Source: Calendula officinalis (Eukaryota > Streptophyta > Magnoliopsida > Asterales > Asteraceae). From it: a stretch of 64,000 nt of DNA. The stretch spans positions 16,865,501 to 16,929,500 of the forward strand of contig OY970822.1 in the NCBI GenBank assembly GCA_963853835.1, written 5' to 3'. A program made the translations under genes and the position numbers. This document shows, in pieces, positions 46,814 through 59,255 of this stretch. The notes beneath the pieces are model-generated. The model saw nothing but the letters and a program-made list of their open reading frames with translations. It did not search any database and was not told the origin of the DNA. Every line of letters begins with the position of its first letter. Position 1 is the first letter of the stretch.

Positions 46814-49800
46814 CTAGCGCTCTTGTGTGCTCCCACCAACATCTCCACGGAACCGTTTCTGTAAATGCTCCAAACTTGCCACACGCTGCATTGAAGCTGT
46901 TCTACCAATTTTTTGTTCAGGATTTGGGTGTTGGATGTTTTCAACTGCTGGGTGGTGGTCTACCATGGTGTTCTGAGGCACTCGTGTATGGTGTGGGGTA
47001 GGGTGGGTCTGATAGAAATGTTGCTGTTTCATGTCATCTTGTATAGAAACAGGAATTGGAGTGTCTGTTGATGTATCAGATGGGCTATAAGAATAAGATG
47101 GCATTGTTGACATATCTGCTGACATGGCTTGAACCATTGGGTTAAATCCCGTTATTCTTTTCACACTTTCTTCAGCCATTTTCACCTGCAATTGAAAGAA
47201 AATAGCAACAGGGACAATTTTGTAATTTAGGGGAATTTTCTAGAAACCAAGTTTAGAGAATTCAGTCAACAACTGACCTTTGCTCTCATAGTTTCAACAT
47301 CAGCTTTAAGCACTCTATTATCAACAGCAGCTTCATTGTACTTTTGGCTTATGTCCGTCAGACGTTTTAGTAATGAAGAATTTTCTCCTCTTAATTGAGA
47401 AACCTACAAACAACCATAAAAAGCATTAAGATGTTGTTCTTAAAAGTAAATTACATATATCATCCCAGTGACTTGTATAATATTATAAATTTCGTCCCTC
47501 AACTTCTTTTTAACACACCAACAGTCTATACCTTTGAAACTTGTAACATCAACATTCCCTAAAAGCTAAACAGCCTTTCTTTCTTTAGGGAGCGTTGGTG
47601 TTACAAGTTTCAAAATTAGGGACTGATGAAATAAAAAAGTTGATAGAAAACACAAGTAGGATTTATGTAATTTAGTGATATAAGATAGAATCAGACCTGT
47701 GTCTCAAGCTCAGTCAAATGGGCCTGCTTTCTTCTTCTTGAACGTCTAGCAGACTCTCTGTTAGATAGCATCCTAAAAATGACATAACACACGCTTGAAA
47801 AAACATAGTCCTAATAGAAAATAAAGCATAACCGAATCTATTTTCACACAAAGGCAGTTAAGTTAGTTACCTTCTGACACGTTTTACGTCAGTGGGGTCC
47901 CCATTCTGAGTAGTTTCTGTATCAAGATCATCATCATCTGATAGCTCTCGTGATGATCCACTTGTTGCTGATTTCACTGGGATTACAGCCTTTTTCTGTA
48001 CAATAGGGATCCCACCACCATCCTTAACTGCTACCTTTGCTTCAAACCCTAGTTAACACAATCCCCATAATTAAATTACATGATGGTAATTGACTGTCTC
48101 ACCCATGGTTAAACTGAAATTCTAAAAAATTAAAGGCACAGACCTTTAGAAGGAGGCAATTGTGAAGTGTTGGAGGCTTGTGATCCATTGTCAGCAAAAT
48201 CTTGAGGTTTTACAGAAGATGCCTAAGGGAAATAGTAACAGTCAGTCAACTATATTGATAACTAATATTTTCATCCATTTAATGTAAAAATACAACATCA
48301 ACTTTCCATCAAGTTTCTTATCTTTTCTTCTGTCTGCCACTAGCTTTCTTCAACTTCCCTTTGGAACTACACATGTATTGTATAGGGTTGGGATCAAGAT
48401 CCAAAGGCTGGTGATCCCGTTTCAATCTCAGCCCTTGGATCAAATGTATCCTACAAGTAGGCTGCTAATTTTTCGTACGAATGCACAATTTGAAAGAGAA
48501 TACCTTGTTTATGAATAACCACAACAAAATTTACATGATATTGCTAAAACAATGCATGCGTAAATTAACTATAAAATCCCCCTAAAAATCAATAACCATT
48601 AAGGGTGGTTATCCTACAGCATTTGTACATTAACAACATTAATGATTATTTACAAATATACGGAGTCACACAATCAATTAAATCCTTATGAAGTAAAAAT
48701 ACATAATGTATTACTATTTAATACTACAACTCAATTCATAAACTAGTGATGTCAGTACAAGTGCATGTCTGTTTAATGAATGACCAGCCATGTAAAAGCA
48801 CAATGTTTTAACAATCAGAATAATATTGTTATAATTTTTTTTAGAGGTTATAATCAAAATAATTCATCTTTAATAGTAACACCTAAGGTATTACAACTCT
48901 GCTAATATTGGAAGGCAACCCTAATACTACTTGGAGAAAAAGACACATGCTAGAATGTATAACTTTGTAAGTACTCTAAATGAAGATATAATCTAACCAT
49001 TTAATCCTAAATAATTACAACTAAATTAGTAAATTATGGAGGTTTTAAAAGGCAAGGAATGGTAATGTTAATGATTGAAGGTTGTTGGTAAACTATAATG
49101 CTATGGCCCATTACCTAATATTGGGTAATGGATCACTGCTAAATTAGGGGAATGGATTTATCTATTTGTTGCATTACTTTGCATTCCCTTTTCAAATGTA
49201 TTGACTATGGATTCCACTATCAGGAGTGAGCAATAACGGAATTGTTGTAAGGGACAAAATTCACATCATGATTCCAAGAGAAGATCCTTTAGACTAAAAT
49301 CCTTCCACCATTGATAAATAACTATCAGCAAGCAAATTTGCTTCATAACATCTCATATGTATTAATTTTCTTGTTATTGAATTTTAGTTAAAAAACAAAG
49401 TAATTTCCAATTGTAACCAGTTTAATCCATACAGCATCAGGCATAAATCTCCCCTAAAATCTGCTAATGTAATTTAATTTGAAAATAACGACATTACTCT
49501 CTTATTAAGTAGAAATAAATAAAAAAGCAAAGAAATTTATTCAATTCGAAAATCCAGCTCAGCAGAAAATAAAATAAAGATGCATACCCTAGTCAAAGCA
49601 ACAGCTGCGCAAGCGAGATCAAGACGACTTTTGAGGTAATCCTGGTACTCCTCCGAATCAATCGGAACGTTGGGAGGTCCGGCAGCTAGGGAAGCACCAA
49701 ACGACGTCGTCGCAGCTGCACCACCACTGCCGATTGTCCTGCCGCTCTCGTTGTTCTTCAAGGTAGCAGTAGTAGTAGCAATTGATTGATTTTTGTCTAG

Positions 49801-50055
49801 ATTTTCATCTTGATCCTTGATCTCGACAACATCGTTAGGTCTAGAAGATGAAGATTCCGGTGGTACGGATGCCTCCTGGAGGAAGCGTTGAAATTGCCAT
49901 TCAGACATGCTTCGATTCATCATCGCCGGCGTTGACTTATTTTTAGATGCTGATGATGAAGATGATGATTCACCTTCATCGCCGCCGCCGCCGCCGGCCG
50001 GTGATGGTGACCAAAAGTGGCCCGCGATATCGTCCACTGAAAACATCCTATCCAT
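46814..50055 (-). CDS. group C bZIP transcription factor (CPRF2/BZO2H type)
   Basis: Six exons (50055-49588, 48222-48144, 48048-47871, 47772-47697, 47403-47278, 47185-46814) join in frame to 432 residues. I start at [15 protein letters not shown] because this N-terminal motif is shared with parsley CPRF2 and Arabidopsis bZIP10/25 proteins. [16 protein letters not shown] and [20 protein letters not shown] are further family blocks. The basic region is at 245-257 ([13 protein letters not shown]; Asn246 and Arg254 in the N-x7-R signature), followed by a leucine zipper through exon 5. The tail ([18 protein letters not shown]) has RxxS sites of the kind phosphorylated by SnRK1 in this group. These factors dimerise with group S bZIPs and bind ACGT or related elements in amino-acid and energy-starvation genes. 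Intron 1 is 1.4 kb. Confidence 0.96.
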
Positions 50056-50291
50056 TTTTCTCTCTCTCCTCTCGATTTCGACTTTAAGCATACGTATCTT
50101 ATTATAGTTGTGTTTGTGCCTTTGTGGACCTTTTATCATAGTTGTTTTTTAAAGAAGTCCTTTAAGTTAGTTGAAGTTTTAAAAATACCCTTGTAACGTT
50201 GAATATGTCATAAGTAGTCCCTCTATAGAACTTGACGTGAAGTTTGTTGACTTGTTCTCAAGAATGATTATGATTATTTACGTCTTAATGC

Positions 50292-50496
50292 AGCCGATAA
50301 TATCTCTCGTATTATTGACATTTATTTTGCAAAATATAAGATATTTACAAAATATATGCCAATAATATATCAGTCAATAGTATCTCTCTTATTATTAGCA
50401 TGTATTTTGCAAAATGTCAAATATTTACAAAATACATGTCAATAGTATAAATATTTACAAGATACATAGCTAATAACATGAGAAATATTATCGGCT
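50292..50496. mobile_element. small fold-back or MITE-like inverted repeat
   Basis: The ends AGCCGATAATATCTCTCGT and, reversed, AGCCGATAATATTTCTCAT are inverted repeats. In between, a segment with TATTTTGCAAAAT(A/G)T and ATATTTACAAAATA is repeated. No clear target duplication. It lies upstream of the bZIP start codon. Confidence 0.5.
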
Positions 50497-51029
50497 AACA
50501 ATTCAGTCGAAGGTTCACTTACTAAAACATGGTTCTTAACTTTAAATATTTATATCTTAGCACTTAAGTAACTACTTCTATTCCATTAGATTTAGAATTT
50601 GTTATTAGTCTTTGTCGTTAAGTTCGTTCTTGTTCCCTACTCAATAACAATATTATGACACATTACTATCTCCTCTCTCACACCACCATTCTCCTATACC
50701 TTAATCGCCTCAAACCACCTCTGGAAACCGCCAAAAAAAAAACTGCCTGAAAAAGTGAAAATTGAAAATATTCGCCACCGCTGCTTTGCACCATGCTAGT
50801 TGATTTATAGTTATACCTTGAAAAGTTGTTATTGTGAAAAATCTCACTAATGCTCACATAAATATGTAATCTCAAACCTTATTCGGGTCAATATTGCAAA
50901 TGCTAGTTCTCTCTGCGTTAACAACAAAGATCGGATTCCATCATATTGAAGTGATTATAATCTATTATTTTACATGATGAGTAATGTTAACACAAGAGGA
51001 ACCCGATCCTAACAGCACCAGTTACAATA
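50497..51029. other. intergenic between bZIP promoter and AAE 3' end
   Basis: AT-rich; no gene recognised. It should include the bZIP distal promoter and the AAE 3' UTR. Confidence 0.35.
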
Positions 51030-53413
51030 CTACGAGGGTGGTTGTACTTCTTTGCTAGGAATACTGCCTAATTTTTTTGCCTTCTCTCTCAACACATACT
51101 TCTCTACCTTCCCAGTCGAATTCCTCGGCAAATCTTCGAAAATAACGGTCCGTGGTGCCATAAAATGTGGCATTCGATCTCGACAATGCTGAATGATTTC
51201 TTGACCGTCAACATGAACACCTTCCTTGAGCTTCACAAACGCGCATGGAGTTTGACCCCAATAATCATCAGGCCGTGCAACAACCGCAACTTCTAAAACC
51301 GCCGGATGTCTATAAATCACAGATTCGACCTCAATCGTGGATATATTTTCACCCCCTGATATCACAATATCCTTCAACCGATCCTTCACTTCTATATACC
51401 CATCTGGATGCTTGACCCCAAGATCACCGCTTCGAAACCAACCCCCAGAAAAAGCCTCTTCGGTTGCTTCTAAATCCTTCATGTACCCGCTCATTACTGT
51501 ATTACCTCTAAACATAATCTCCCCCATTGAAATTCCATCACAAATTACACTCTCCATTGTGATCGGATCTCTTACATCGGCTTCCTCCATTCCAAAATGA
51601 TTCACTCCTTGTCGTGCTTTAAGCTTAACTTGCTCTTCAACGGGCAAGAAATCCCACTCGGGCTTCTCCATGCACCAAGTTCCGGGCCCGTAAGTTTCGG
51701 TGAGACCATAAATATGAGCCACACGAAACCCGAGATCCTCTATCTTCAAAAGGATCGTGGCAGGAGGTGGTGCACCGCCAGTCACGATCATAACCGTATG
51801 CGGAAGCTTCTTCCGCTCGGTCGCCAGAGAATTTGCAATCATATTCAAAACCGTTGGAGCTCCACTCATGTGTGTGACCTTATGAAGAACAATATTGTCA
51901 AATATATCTTTAGGATCGCTTCTTCGGATGCAAACGTTGGTCCCACCAACCGCAGCTACACCCCACATCATGCACCACCCGTTGCAGTGAAACATAGGCA
52001 ATGACCAGAGGTATGTAGGCATGTCCCGCATATCATGTATGAACACGCAAGCAAGGGAGTTAAGATAAGCACCTCGGTGGCTATAAAGAACGCCTTTCGG
52101 GCTTGATGTCGTTCCCGATGTATAATTCAGGCTGATGGGATCACATTCATTAGTTGGTCTTATTATGGAAAAATCATTCGTTCCAGCCTCTAAAAGGCTC
52201 TCGTAATCGTAGTTACAGCCGGAAAGTGTTGATGAAGATTGAGAATTTGGGTCGGGTATTATGACAACAAGAGGGGGGTTTGACTTTGTGGCCTTTAGAA
52301 TACTGATAGCTTTGTTAGCAATTTGTAGGAATTGGTAGTCAACGCAAAGGATCTTGGCTTCCGAGTGTTGAAGAAGGGTTGAAAGCGTGTTTGGATCGAG
52401 ACGTCTGTTGAGAGGGCAAATGATGGCTCCAGCCATGGGTACTGCGAAATGTAGCTCTAGTGTTGCAGGCACATTTGGGGCTAGTAAAGCTACCTGCAAT
52501 CCATAAATTGGTCTTTTTAGTATTTTGTGACCAAAAGACATTTAGCCTAGCAGTATATATACATCGTGTGTTGTAGCAGTATATATACATCGTGTGTTGT
52601 AGTGTTGCCTTTCATCTTTGTGGTCCAAGATTTAAATTCCGTACATAGATGGTATTTAATAGTACATAATTAGTATATAAAAATCTTACTTGTTCGATAC
52701 ATATCAATAGCAAAAACACAGTTTTGCTATCAGGCTACAACAAGCTTTCCATTATGGTAGTTTATAAGAAGTGACAGGCTGACAGCATCGCTAAAATTAT
52801 TAAATTGTAACCAAGTTTCAATATTGTTCTATTGATGTCGACCTAATTTTTTTTTCACAAAAGAAGAGTTAAATGTCAAGAATGGTCTATTTGGTTTGGC
52901 TAAATTGCATGTTTGATCATCGTGGTTCATTAAATACAGGTGCAGACTGCAGTACCCAACGTTTCTATTTTAATACTTTTTGGCCTCTTCCCCTTAATGG
53001 TCTTGATTCAAATCAGTTAGTTTGGGGCATTTTGGTAATTTTGCATGCCGAATAGCCATATACCCAGAATTCTAAGAACCCTAAATTTTTGTTCCCAAAA
53101 TTAAAGAACCTTAAGAAAACGATAACCCGAAATTCAAGAACCCTAATTTTTACCGAATTAGGAAGATTGATCTCCGTTGACGTTCTCCTGTTAACAACAA
53201 AAATCACATCATCACCGGGTTTATACTCCTTAAAACAAGCCACCCTCCCCAGTTCTTCAACTTCTTAAATCACAAGATCAAGTCTAACCACTAATTCAAC
53301 TAACAAAGCCACAAATGCGGAAATTCAAGAACCCTAAGAAAGCCATAATTTAAAATCAATCTAAACACAAGCAAACCAAATTAAAATCAGCAAAATATGG
53401 AATCGAGGATGAA

Positions 53414-53689
53414 ATGTCGACGCCGATGCAGTTAATGCCGCCGTCTCTCGTGTCGAGTCCGTTACCTTCACGGCCACTTCTGCCGGTTCCTTTACACGGC
53501 AGGCCGTTGCGGCAGGTTCCAACCGATCGTCATCAGAATTTTTACCTAAACAATCTCGAAGACATCATGTCATCGATTCCGATGGCGATTTCGACGGCGA
53601 TGCATCAGTTTAAGGTATCACGAGATCCAGTAGCGCCTTTAGATCAAACTGAGAAATTATATAACAGGTGTCGAACACATAACCCCTAA
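53414..53689 (+). other. gene-like exon (91 codons) of unknown identity inside the TIR element
   Basis: An ATG-initiated frame with markedly higher GC than its surroundings: MSTPMQLMPPSLVSSP, then a Pro/Leu/Arg-rich stretch, then NFYLNNLEDIMSSIPMAIST and PLDQTEKLYNR. It is preceded by an A-rich leader like a plant 5' UTR. A potential donor (AACAG|GTGTCG) is at about 53667. It looks like the first exon of a cellular gene rather than transposase. I do not recognise the family. No following exon is apparent on the plus strand. Confidence 0.4.
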
Positions 53690-55254
53690 CAACGATCAGG
53701 AGAAGGAGACAAAAGGTGCATGGGCCACCGGTAAGGATTTAGGAAGAGGACTCTTTCTTTTTGAATCCTTGAAAAAAATTAAATTTTCAAATACAATTTT
53801 GAAAAAATTCATGTTTAGATGGCAGTTGAAAAAATAAGGTTCTTGAATTTATGGGTTTATGGCTTTACTAGGTGATATTGACGGATTTACACATGTTTTT
53901 ATCCGTTAATAGTCTATTATTTATGCATGGTTTATAAGGAAAACAATGTTATTAATGACTAATTCTTATATTTTGTAAATTGCAGGTCATAACTCCAAAA
54001 GTACACAATAAACGAACCAATTACGCGTTAAAATGAAGACTTCATAAGTACCTCGAGCCACTGATTTTATTAGGAGGGTCACAATTCTTCTAAAGGGGCA
54101 TTTAGTTAACTGAAAGAAAGCAGGTCACAAGAAACTTATAAAAAGGAGACTGCCACTTTGATTAAAAGGACATAGTGTGGATTAATTTGGAGATACACTT
54201 GTGTCACAAAAAAACTCGGTCACCAAACAAAGAATTAAAGTTGGGCCACGTGAGAATTTTGGAAGCAGTCCACACATTTGGATTAATACAAACCAGCCCA
54301 TGATTTAATTAAATGTCATATTGCAATCACAAGCCCATGTGGAATTTAACAAATAGAACCAGCCATATTAAAAAGGGGGATTTTTGGAGGTAGTTGAGAC
54401 GAGCAGTTTTTGGGGACGACAGCGAATGACAGCCGCAAGGCTGTCAACAAACGAAAACACCAGACGCAGATGGGCATATGGACGAAACAGAAGAATCACG
54501 GTTTATCTTTTAATTATTATGTTCTCCTGTGATTATATGTTTAATTTGTCTAACATGTTTATAGGCTAGATCCTTGTGTTCACTATGTATTGATGAATTC
54601 TAGGTTTAAGTTTGGTTAAAATTTAGGATTAACTTTCTTTTGTTTGAACAATTGTTGGTCAATGCATTAATCTTTCAGTTTTTACTTTTGATCTTTGTCG
54701 TTTAATTGGTTTATTGGTGATTAGTTTAACTATTGACAACATTTGAACTAGTTATTAATATCCTCATCTTTTCACTCAAGTGACCTAGATGACGATTCAC
54801 TAGGAATAGGGATTGAAATTAGATTCCAATAAGTTAGGATAAATCGGAAGTCTAACCGTAGTAACGGAAGTTCTAGGTTAGAGGGTTTAGGTGGTCCAAA
54901 CCTATTAAGATCAACAACCCGAGGTGTGATTAGATTACAACTTTTGAGAGAAAGAATTCCTATTAGTTGGGTCTAGTTTATTAAACGGGATTGAGAGGAA
55001 TCTAGTACCGTGACCTCTAGAACATTAGAAGTAATCGGAGCTTAGCAACTAAACATAGACCTAGAAGTAGTCAATCATGGTGAATACCCTTTTAAATCTT
55101 CAAAACAATTCACTTAAATTCGTTGTTTATTTATCATTCCTAGTTAACTAATTTTAGTTCACTTTAATTCCATTAATATTTTAGCTTTAATATAAAAACT
55201 CTCATTAAATATTTTGCTCTAATTAATTTTCTTAGTTTTAATCTAACGAGTAAG

Positions 55255-55350
55255 CTTGACCGTTCCCTGCGGATACGATAACCCGAAATACTTACCCAAC
55301 CTATATTACCCACGATTAGGTATACTTACCTATGAATGTGGTAATCTAGA
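55255..55350. other. retroelement-like motif
   Basis: GACCGTTCCCTGCGGATACGATAACCCGAAATAC resembles a sentence often seen near the LTR ends of plant Athila/Tat-type elements. There is no coding domain or paired LTR nearby, so 53,880-55,390 may be a remnant of one inside the TIR element. Confidence 0.3.
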
Positions 55351-56623
55351 TTAGTAGTATTTAGGAGACATTTTTATAACTAGATTTTAGCACATCACTA
55401 GGGTTCTTAAATTTGGGAATAAAGAATTATGATTTTTGAATTTCTGGGTTTATGGCTATCGGCATGAAACTTTAGTTTAACTCGGAAACTCAAGTCTAGT
55501 CTAGTGGTATTAGTGAAAAAGATATAGAGTTGCCCATAACCCAGAGATCATGGGTTCAAGTCTCATCGTAGACAAATGATGGAGTTTATTCCTTAGAAGT
55601 GGAGGGTTCGAGGTAAGACATACTAATCCTAGTGGATATCACTGTTTCGGCTCGAACAATTAACTTACTAACTAACCGTTTAAAAAATCTCGGAAAATAA
55701 TGTCTAACAAGTATTGATCAAGTTTGCATGTCACTCCGTTATAAAAAGGTATGAAAATTTTAACGGTACTCGAACACTTCTGAAACATTCATAGTTTCTT
55801 TATCACTCGGTGTTTGGAAATGTTTTAAAAAAAAGTAGCTTATTGGTTATTGACATTTTAATAAATTAATAAGTTGTTGGTATAGAAGCCTTAAAAAAAA
55901 GTTTTTTTGAAAAATCAATAAATCCATAAGTACTTTTCAAAGTTTTAGTTACTATTTAATGACGTAGGCCCTACATTTTATAACAATGTCTTTCACATCT
56001 TGAAGTTTATAAGTAAATTATGCATTTTTGGAAATGAATAATCAACAATTACAAAATGTAAATTCAAAAAATAATGTTTGAATTTGATTATGTTGTTTGA
56101 AATCGCAATAATTAGATAAATATTTTTTAAGTGTTAGACAAATTTGATTATTTGATAAATCAATAGGTAGAATGGATAAACAAACTTACAATGTCACGAG
56201 GCGAAACACCTAATTGGTTAAGAGCAGATGCAAACTTGACGCACCTCCGGTGTGTTTCTTCCCATGTGTACTTAATGGACCCATATACCACCGAGGTCCG
56301 ATCTTTGTAAACTTTAGCTGCTCTCTCCAAAAAGCTTATTGGTGATAAAGGAACGTAATTTGCAGAGCATTTGACCACACCTTCCAATGGTCGCCTAGAT
56401 TCTGGATGCAGTTCCCCTCTTGATTCAGACACTTGGGGCGAATGCCCACATTGAATCTTGAAGAAACGGTTTGCAGTAATGGTAGAACCATGGTGAAGAC
56501 TCGTGTTTGAGTAGAAACTTTTAGGGATGTCACGGTTGGAGTAGAGCTGTGTCCGGTGGTTGATAAATGAAAAGACAATTAAAAGAGGAAAATTTAGGAG
56601 AGATATTTTATCCTCATGTGTAA

Positions 56624-56998
56624 TTAGGGCTGTCAAATCGTGCTATCGTTTCGTGTTTCTGGATAACACGACACGAAGTCGTGTTTTATTTTGCTAACAC
56701 GAACACGACACGATTAAAAAAATGATAACACGATAAACACGACAAAAACGACAACACAAAATAAATAACAAATTTCTTACTTATTACATGCTAAAAACAC
56801 GATAAACACGACAAAATCATAATCATCGTGTCAATTTCGTGTTAAAATCTGAACACGAACACGACACGACTTCGTGTTTGTTTTACACAACACGAACACA
56901 ACACGAACACGAATTCAAATTTCAGTTTCGTCCCAATTTCGTTTCGTTTCGTTTCGTTTCGTATATTTTTGTCGTGTCGTGTCATGTTTCACAGCCAT
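56624..56998. mobile_element. hAT-like MITE with ACACGA/TCGTGT repeats
   Basis: Left end TTAGGGCTGTCAAATCGTG and right end GTCATGTTTCACAGCCAT are inverted. The flanks ATGTGTAA (56616-56623) and ATGAGTAA (56999-57006) form an 8-bp target duplication with one mismatch. The interior is packed with ACACGAACACGACACG and its complement, and GTTTC/GTTTCGT repeats near the right end. It touches the 5' end of the AAE exon 1 frame. Confidence 0.7.
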
Positions 56999-57006
56999 AT
57001 GAGTAA

Positions 57007-59255
57007 TGCAAATGTCAGAGACATTTTATGTTATGGGTTTCAAAATTACAAACTATCATTTGTTTAAAAGCGACGAAAACTATAATTTCATCCAAAATCA
57101 TATGCTCAGTTTATGATATAAAAAATTATGAAGTATCTCTGAAAAGACAAAATGTTTTTGATTAAAAATTTATAAACCAAAATCATTTTATGCTCCTTAA
57201 TTCAATACAAGTCTTTGTATATTTGTTGAATTTTATTCTTTTTATGTTTATGGGGTTTCTACCCTGTTTTCTTCCAACCTTGGCGCTTTTTTGTACCAGA
57301 TTAAAGTTGATTTGTCAAAAAAAAAAGAGTTCGAAGGGTTTGACGTCTTCTTTTCATATGTTTTTGAGTCTTATCGAATGAAAATCGTAATTTATATTTG
57401 CCTTATATATAGCATTTTACCCGAACTTAGCGCACTTTTAGGACTCTAATGCAACTATATTAATTTTAATGCGATCCAATGGCCCTCAAGGACAAGTTAG
57501 ACCGTAGTTGAAAGAAAAACCAGCTATATAAAAAAGCCAAAAATCCCACAAAATATGTAACAAAAAAAAATATACATAATTGGTCTAAAACTAAAGAGTA
57601 CGAATGGTTGTTTTTCAACTATATTTTTTAAAAACTTCGTATTTCAACATTAAATTAGTACATACGTAGAATTTTAATAGGCTCAAGCTACCTCATGTAA
57701 AGTGTAAAGCAATGATACCTTATTTTGATATGAGCATAAGCCATTACCGTCCAAAGCTAAAAGAGACATACCTGCAAGACTTGAGTAATAATCGCATTAT
57801 GAGGATCATGTAAATTAATAAATTATGTAATGAGAAATTTAAATCTTACCTTGTAAACTAATATTCTTATTTTATACCAAATCCGGAGAATTGATAGTAT
57901 CTAACTTGTATTTTATAGAATGAGATATGCGCTTCGTGTGAGATATATATTTTATATGCTAAGTTGGAATTCGAAATTCGGTGTCCAAAATCATCATACC
58001 CTATATATGAGGCCTAAATTTGAAAAGGGTTTGACACCATGGCAATTCCAAGCATTCCTATTCGTCCATAATGCCACTTGGAATTCCCTGATTGGTCCAC
58101 GTCATATGCACTAATACAAACGAATCTGGTACAGCTTACGGTCTACATTCATACGCTCCATATACGGCAAACGAATCTGATGCGGCTTACGGTCTACATT
58201 CATATGCTCCATATACGGCTTCCTACATACAAGGAAACAAATAAATAACTATTTAAAAGATCCTACATACAAGGAAACAAATAAATATTTAAATACGGCT
58301 TCCTACATACAAGGAAACAAATAAATAACTATTCAGAAGTGATACACGACTCAATATAATTTCCATAAAACCGGCATTCTATGATTACGGCATAAAAAGC
58401 TGGATTGTGCAACGGAACCAGACTTCAGATATTACGGATTACGGCATAAAAAGCTGGATTCTTCATTTAATAAAATGCCCGTGTAACATTTCTTCATTTA
58501 CCGGTTTTTTGTACAAAATCATTATCACATCTATCGATTATTATGTCATTTAGAAATATATAAAGTTTTTGGACATTTTTCTACATACTAAAATTTACAG
58601 CATAGTTTATATTTATATGCAGATATAGAAGTTAATAAGGAAAAAATATGTAGACTTGCGTGGTATGTTAGACTTGAATATCAATAAGAGAAATTGTATT
58701 AGTGCATATTATTTGTATCTATCTATTTCACCTATTAAATTGGTAAAGACATGTGTTAAAATTAATGGATATCATGAAAAGAAAAAAAAGAAGAAAAAAG
58801 TGAATTACACGAATTATCATATGTGAATATCAACATGAAATAGACATAAATCGTAGATATTAATACCATTTATCTATAATAATATGTTACTCATGAGTAA
58901 TGACATGCTAGCTAGAGCATTTATTAATTATCACCGAATTTATTAATACAAATTGTATCTAGAAATTCGTCGTATTTGACTAAAATTCGATCATTTCCCA
59001 ACATATATCTAGGGTATTTTCGTAGGGCCAGGTGACATTGCGAATTCACAAAATAATTTGATAAGTATAAATTTTTTGGTAGGTAGGAATTTTTTATAGG
59101 ATTTAAATTGATTTTTTGCGATTGATTAGCCATTTTATCTTGTATGAATTTTAACGATTATCTCTTGTGCGACCTATAGACTATAGTTGAACTTTCGTGT
59201 CACTTAAATTTAATCAATTTTTTTAAATTTTTCGAGAAACTTTTTGTCTTCTACG
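57007..59255. other. intergenic, AT-rich, with short tandem duplications
   Basis: No gene recognised. At 58120-58462 several local duplications interlace: a 50-bp unit twice (ACGAATCTG...CATATACGGC, 58120-58170 and 58171-58218), CCTACATACAAGGAAACAAA three times (58222, 58261, 58301), and ACGGCATAAAAAGCTGGATT twice (58387, 58442). Remaining open frames are short and unconvincing. Confidence 0.5.

Larger units (their letters stand above)
53044..55466. mobile_element. TIR-bounded insertion in the AAE intron
   Basis: The left end CATGCCGAATAGCCATATAC (53044 onward) and the reverse complement of the right end (CATGCCGATAGCCATAAACC, up to 55466) match imperfectly for about 65 bp and include related AAGAACCCTAA motifs. 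A third related copy lies at about 53836-53872, so the structure may be two nested or tandem elements. I could not find a clean target duplication. Long TIRs plus captured gene-like sequence resemble a Pack-MULE; that is an inference. Confidence 0.5.
51030..56636 (-). pseudogene. AAE1-like acyl-activating enzyme (AMP-binding), start codon apparently lost
   Basis: Two exons: 56636-56190 (open frame boundary; real start unclear) and 52493-51030, joined in phase across a 3.7-kb intron. Exon 2 is a flawless 488-codon frame: [18 protein letters not shown], the P-loop [55 protein letters not shown] and [13 protein letters not shown]. This is a plant acyl-CoA synthetase closest to Arabidopsis AAE1 and the benzoate/cinnamate-CoA ligase group. 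It would activate a small carboxylic acid through an acyl-AMP. The visible C-terminus (SKEVQPPS) has no peroxisomal SKL/SRL signal. In exon 1 the conserved block SANYVPLSPISFLERAAKVY is present, but its frame contains no ATG at all. The usual Met just before it (family MEG.VKCSANY) is TTG here, and a presequence-like frame with an ATG runs in a different phase. It could be a recent pseudogene or an allele with an alternative 5' exon. Confidence 0.8.

Noticed and set aside
53013..53243. 76-codon minus-strand frame in the AAE intron
   Set aside because: It spans the inverted terminal repeat of the inserted element and lacks an intact family motif.
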